6,051 bases of DNA, from assembly GCA_020851885.1 (NCBI GenBank), contig JADZBW010000107.1, positions 1 through 6,051 on the forward strand. Reading direction: 5' to 3'. Within the stretch, counting starts at the first letter, position 1; every line of letters begins with the position of its first letter. The translations under genes were made by a program, and so were the position numbers. This document shows, piece by piece, positions 5,421-6,051 of this stretch. Below the pieces are notes generated by a model. The model was not told the origin of the DNA and did no database searches. It was given only the letters and a program-made list of their open reading frames with translations. This DNA comes from Fimbriimonadaceae bacterium. GTDB lineage: Bacteria > Armatimonadota > Fimbriimonadia > Fimbriimonadales > Fimbriimonadaceae.

Positions 5421-6051
5421 GATTCTTCCTACTGTGGATTCTGCTCGCCTTGCCTTTGGCGGCCCTCGCCGGGGTCAAATCTCAGGCAGGCCCTTACCAT
5501 ATCGATCTGCAGTCCAATCCAAGCGTGATCCCCGTTGGCCAGGCGATCCTGCTCCTTAAAGTGACCGATCAAGGCGGTAAGCCGGTTGACGGTCTTCAGA
5601 TCAGGACCTTGGCACGAATGCCGGGGATGTCGATGGGCGAGCGGGAGCAACTTGCTAAGCCCGTTTCTGGTTCGCCAGGAACGTATTCGGCCCTCGCAAT
5701 CTTCGCGATGGCCGGCGCCTATGAACTCTCTCTCGACGTCGACGGAACACTTGGGAAAGCCTCGACGGTACTGACCGTCAATACGGGACAAGACCTTGGC
5801 GGAAGCGGCGGAGGCTTCCAGGTCCAGTCGCTGCTTCCATGGATTGCAGGCTTGTTGCTGCTGGTCTATGTGCTTGTCAAGGTGCGGCGTTCTGGCCAAG
5901 GTCTGAGCCTCAAAGGAATGTTCACGTTTGGCTCTATCAGCGGCCTTGCCCTCCTTGCGGTTTTGCTCTTTGTGGCGATCTATGTAGTCAACACAAAGCG
6001 AAGGCAAGGCTCCATGACGCCTCTCGAGGCTCAGGTCATGGAGATGAACAC
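5417..6051 (+). CDS. FixH/YtkA-like two-TM protein, N-terminal part; probable fusion to a periplasmic efflux adaptor
   Basis: The frame from ATG 5417 is open to the right edge, giving 211 complete codons. Residues 1-18 form a signal peptide (MRFFLLWILL...LAALA, cleavage likely before Gly19). Residues about 25-122 are a beta-rich Ig-like domain resembling YtkA/FixH (PF13115-like): SNPSVIPVGQAILLLKVTDQGGKPVDG, then a Met-rich MPGMSMG (68-74) matching the loop that carries MPxM in YtkA domains, then GTYSALAIFAMAGAYELSLDVDG. This is followed by a Gly-rich linker, TM1 (about 138-155), a positively charged loop (KVRRSGQGLSLKG), TM2 (about 172-191) and NTKRRQGSMTPLEAQVMEMN. By the positive-inside rule the loop is cytoplasmic and everything after TM2 is periplasmic again. 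I expect, without seeing it, an HlyD/CusB-type adaptor domain next, because the gene directly follows a TolC-family channel. The Met motif suggests Cu(I)/Ag(I). If no adaptor follows, it is a stand-alone copper-handling membrane protein. Confidence 0.75.
   Translation, partial: MRFFLLWILLALPLAALAGVKSQAGPYHIDLQSNPSVIPVGQAILLLKVTDQGGKPVDGLQIRTLARMPGMSMGEREQLAKPVSGSPGTYSALAIFAMAGAYELSLDVDGTLGKASTVLTVNTGQDLGGSGGGFQVQSLLPWIAGLLLLVYVLVKVRRSGQGLSLKGMFTFGSISGLALLAVLLFVAIYVVNTKRRQGSMTPLEAQVMEMN

Noticed and set aside
5429..6007. 192-codon open frame on the minus strand
   Set aside because: It is antisense to the frame starting at 5417, which has an SD, a signal peptide, a recognisable domain and two TM helices. 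The antisense product has no coherent features.

Overview
The window looks like chromosomal DNA of a diderm (Gram-negative-type) bacterium of moderately high G+C content (my impression by eye is mid-50s percent; not computed). An outer-membrane TolC-family channel, periplasmic proteins and signal peptides point to a diderm. The combination of an acidic-linker YflT-like protein, TTG starts and first genes lacking Shine-Dalgarno sites reminds me of Armatimonadota (Fimbriimonas-like). That placement is a low-confidence guess, and I see no phylogenetic marker gene.

Left part (1-1090): two divergent genes. On the minus strand, running off the left edge, is the N-terminus of a small TFIIB-type zinc-ribbon protein. 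On the plus strand is a 261-residue protein related to the YflT/general-stress-17M group. The 187 bp between them hold two promoter-like sequences of identical geometry (-35, 18-bp spacer, TANNNT, 6 nt, ATG), suggesting leaderless transcripts, and an inverted 8-mer AGGACTCA/TGAGTCCT that could be a shared operator.

Middle (1142-2797, minus): a secreted subtilisin-like (S8) protease with signal peptide, N-terminal prodomain, complete D/H/N/S catalytic set and an unrecognised C-terminal beta-rich domain. It starts with TTG behind a good ribosome binding site. It converges on the YflT-like gene, with a short inverted repeat in the 51-bp gap.

Right part (2982 to the right edge, plus): what looks like a heavy-metal (probably Cu/Ag) efflux operon. 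In order it holds a secreted Cys-rich small protein, a strong hairpin, a membrane-anchored Spy/CpxP/ZraP-like LTxxQ protein, a TolC-family outer-membrane channel, and the N-terminal 211 residues of a two-TM protein with a periplasmic FixH/YtkA-like domain carrying MPGMSMG. The last three are translationally coupled by ATGA overlaps, each with a GGAG-type SD. The truncated last protein probably continues into a periplasmic RND adaptor (CusB/HlyD type), and an RND pump gene would be expected further right; neither is visible here.

The most interesting parts are the little-characterised metal module (Cys-rich leader protein, anchored LTxxQ protein and FixH/YtkA two-TM fusion candidate) and the apparent leaderless promoter architecture. 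I see no CRISPR array, tRNA, rRNA, insertion sequence or phage gene.
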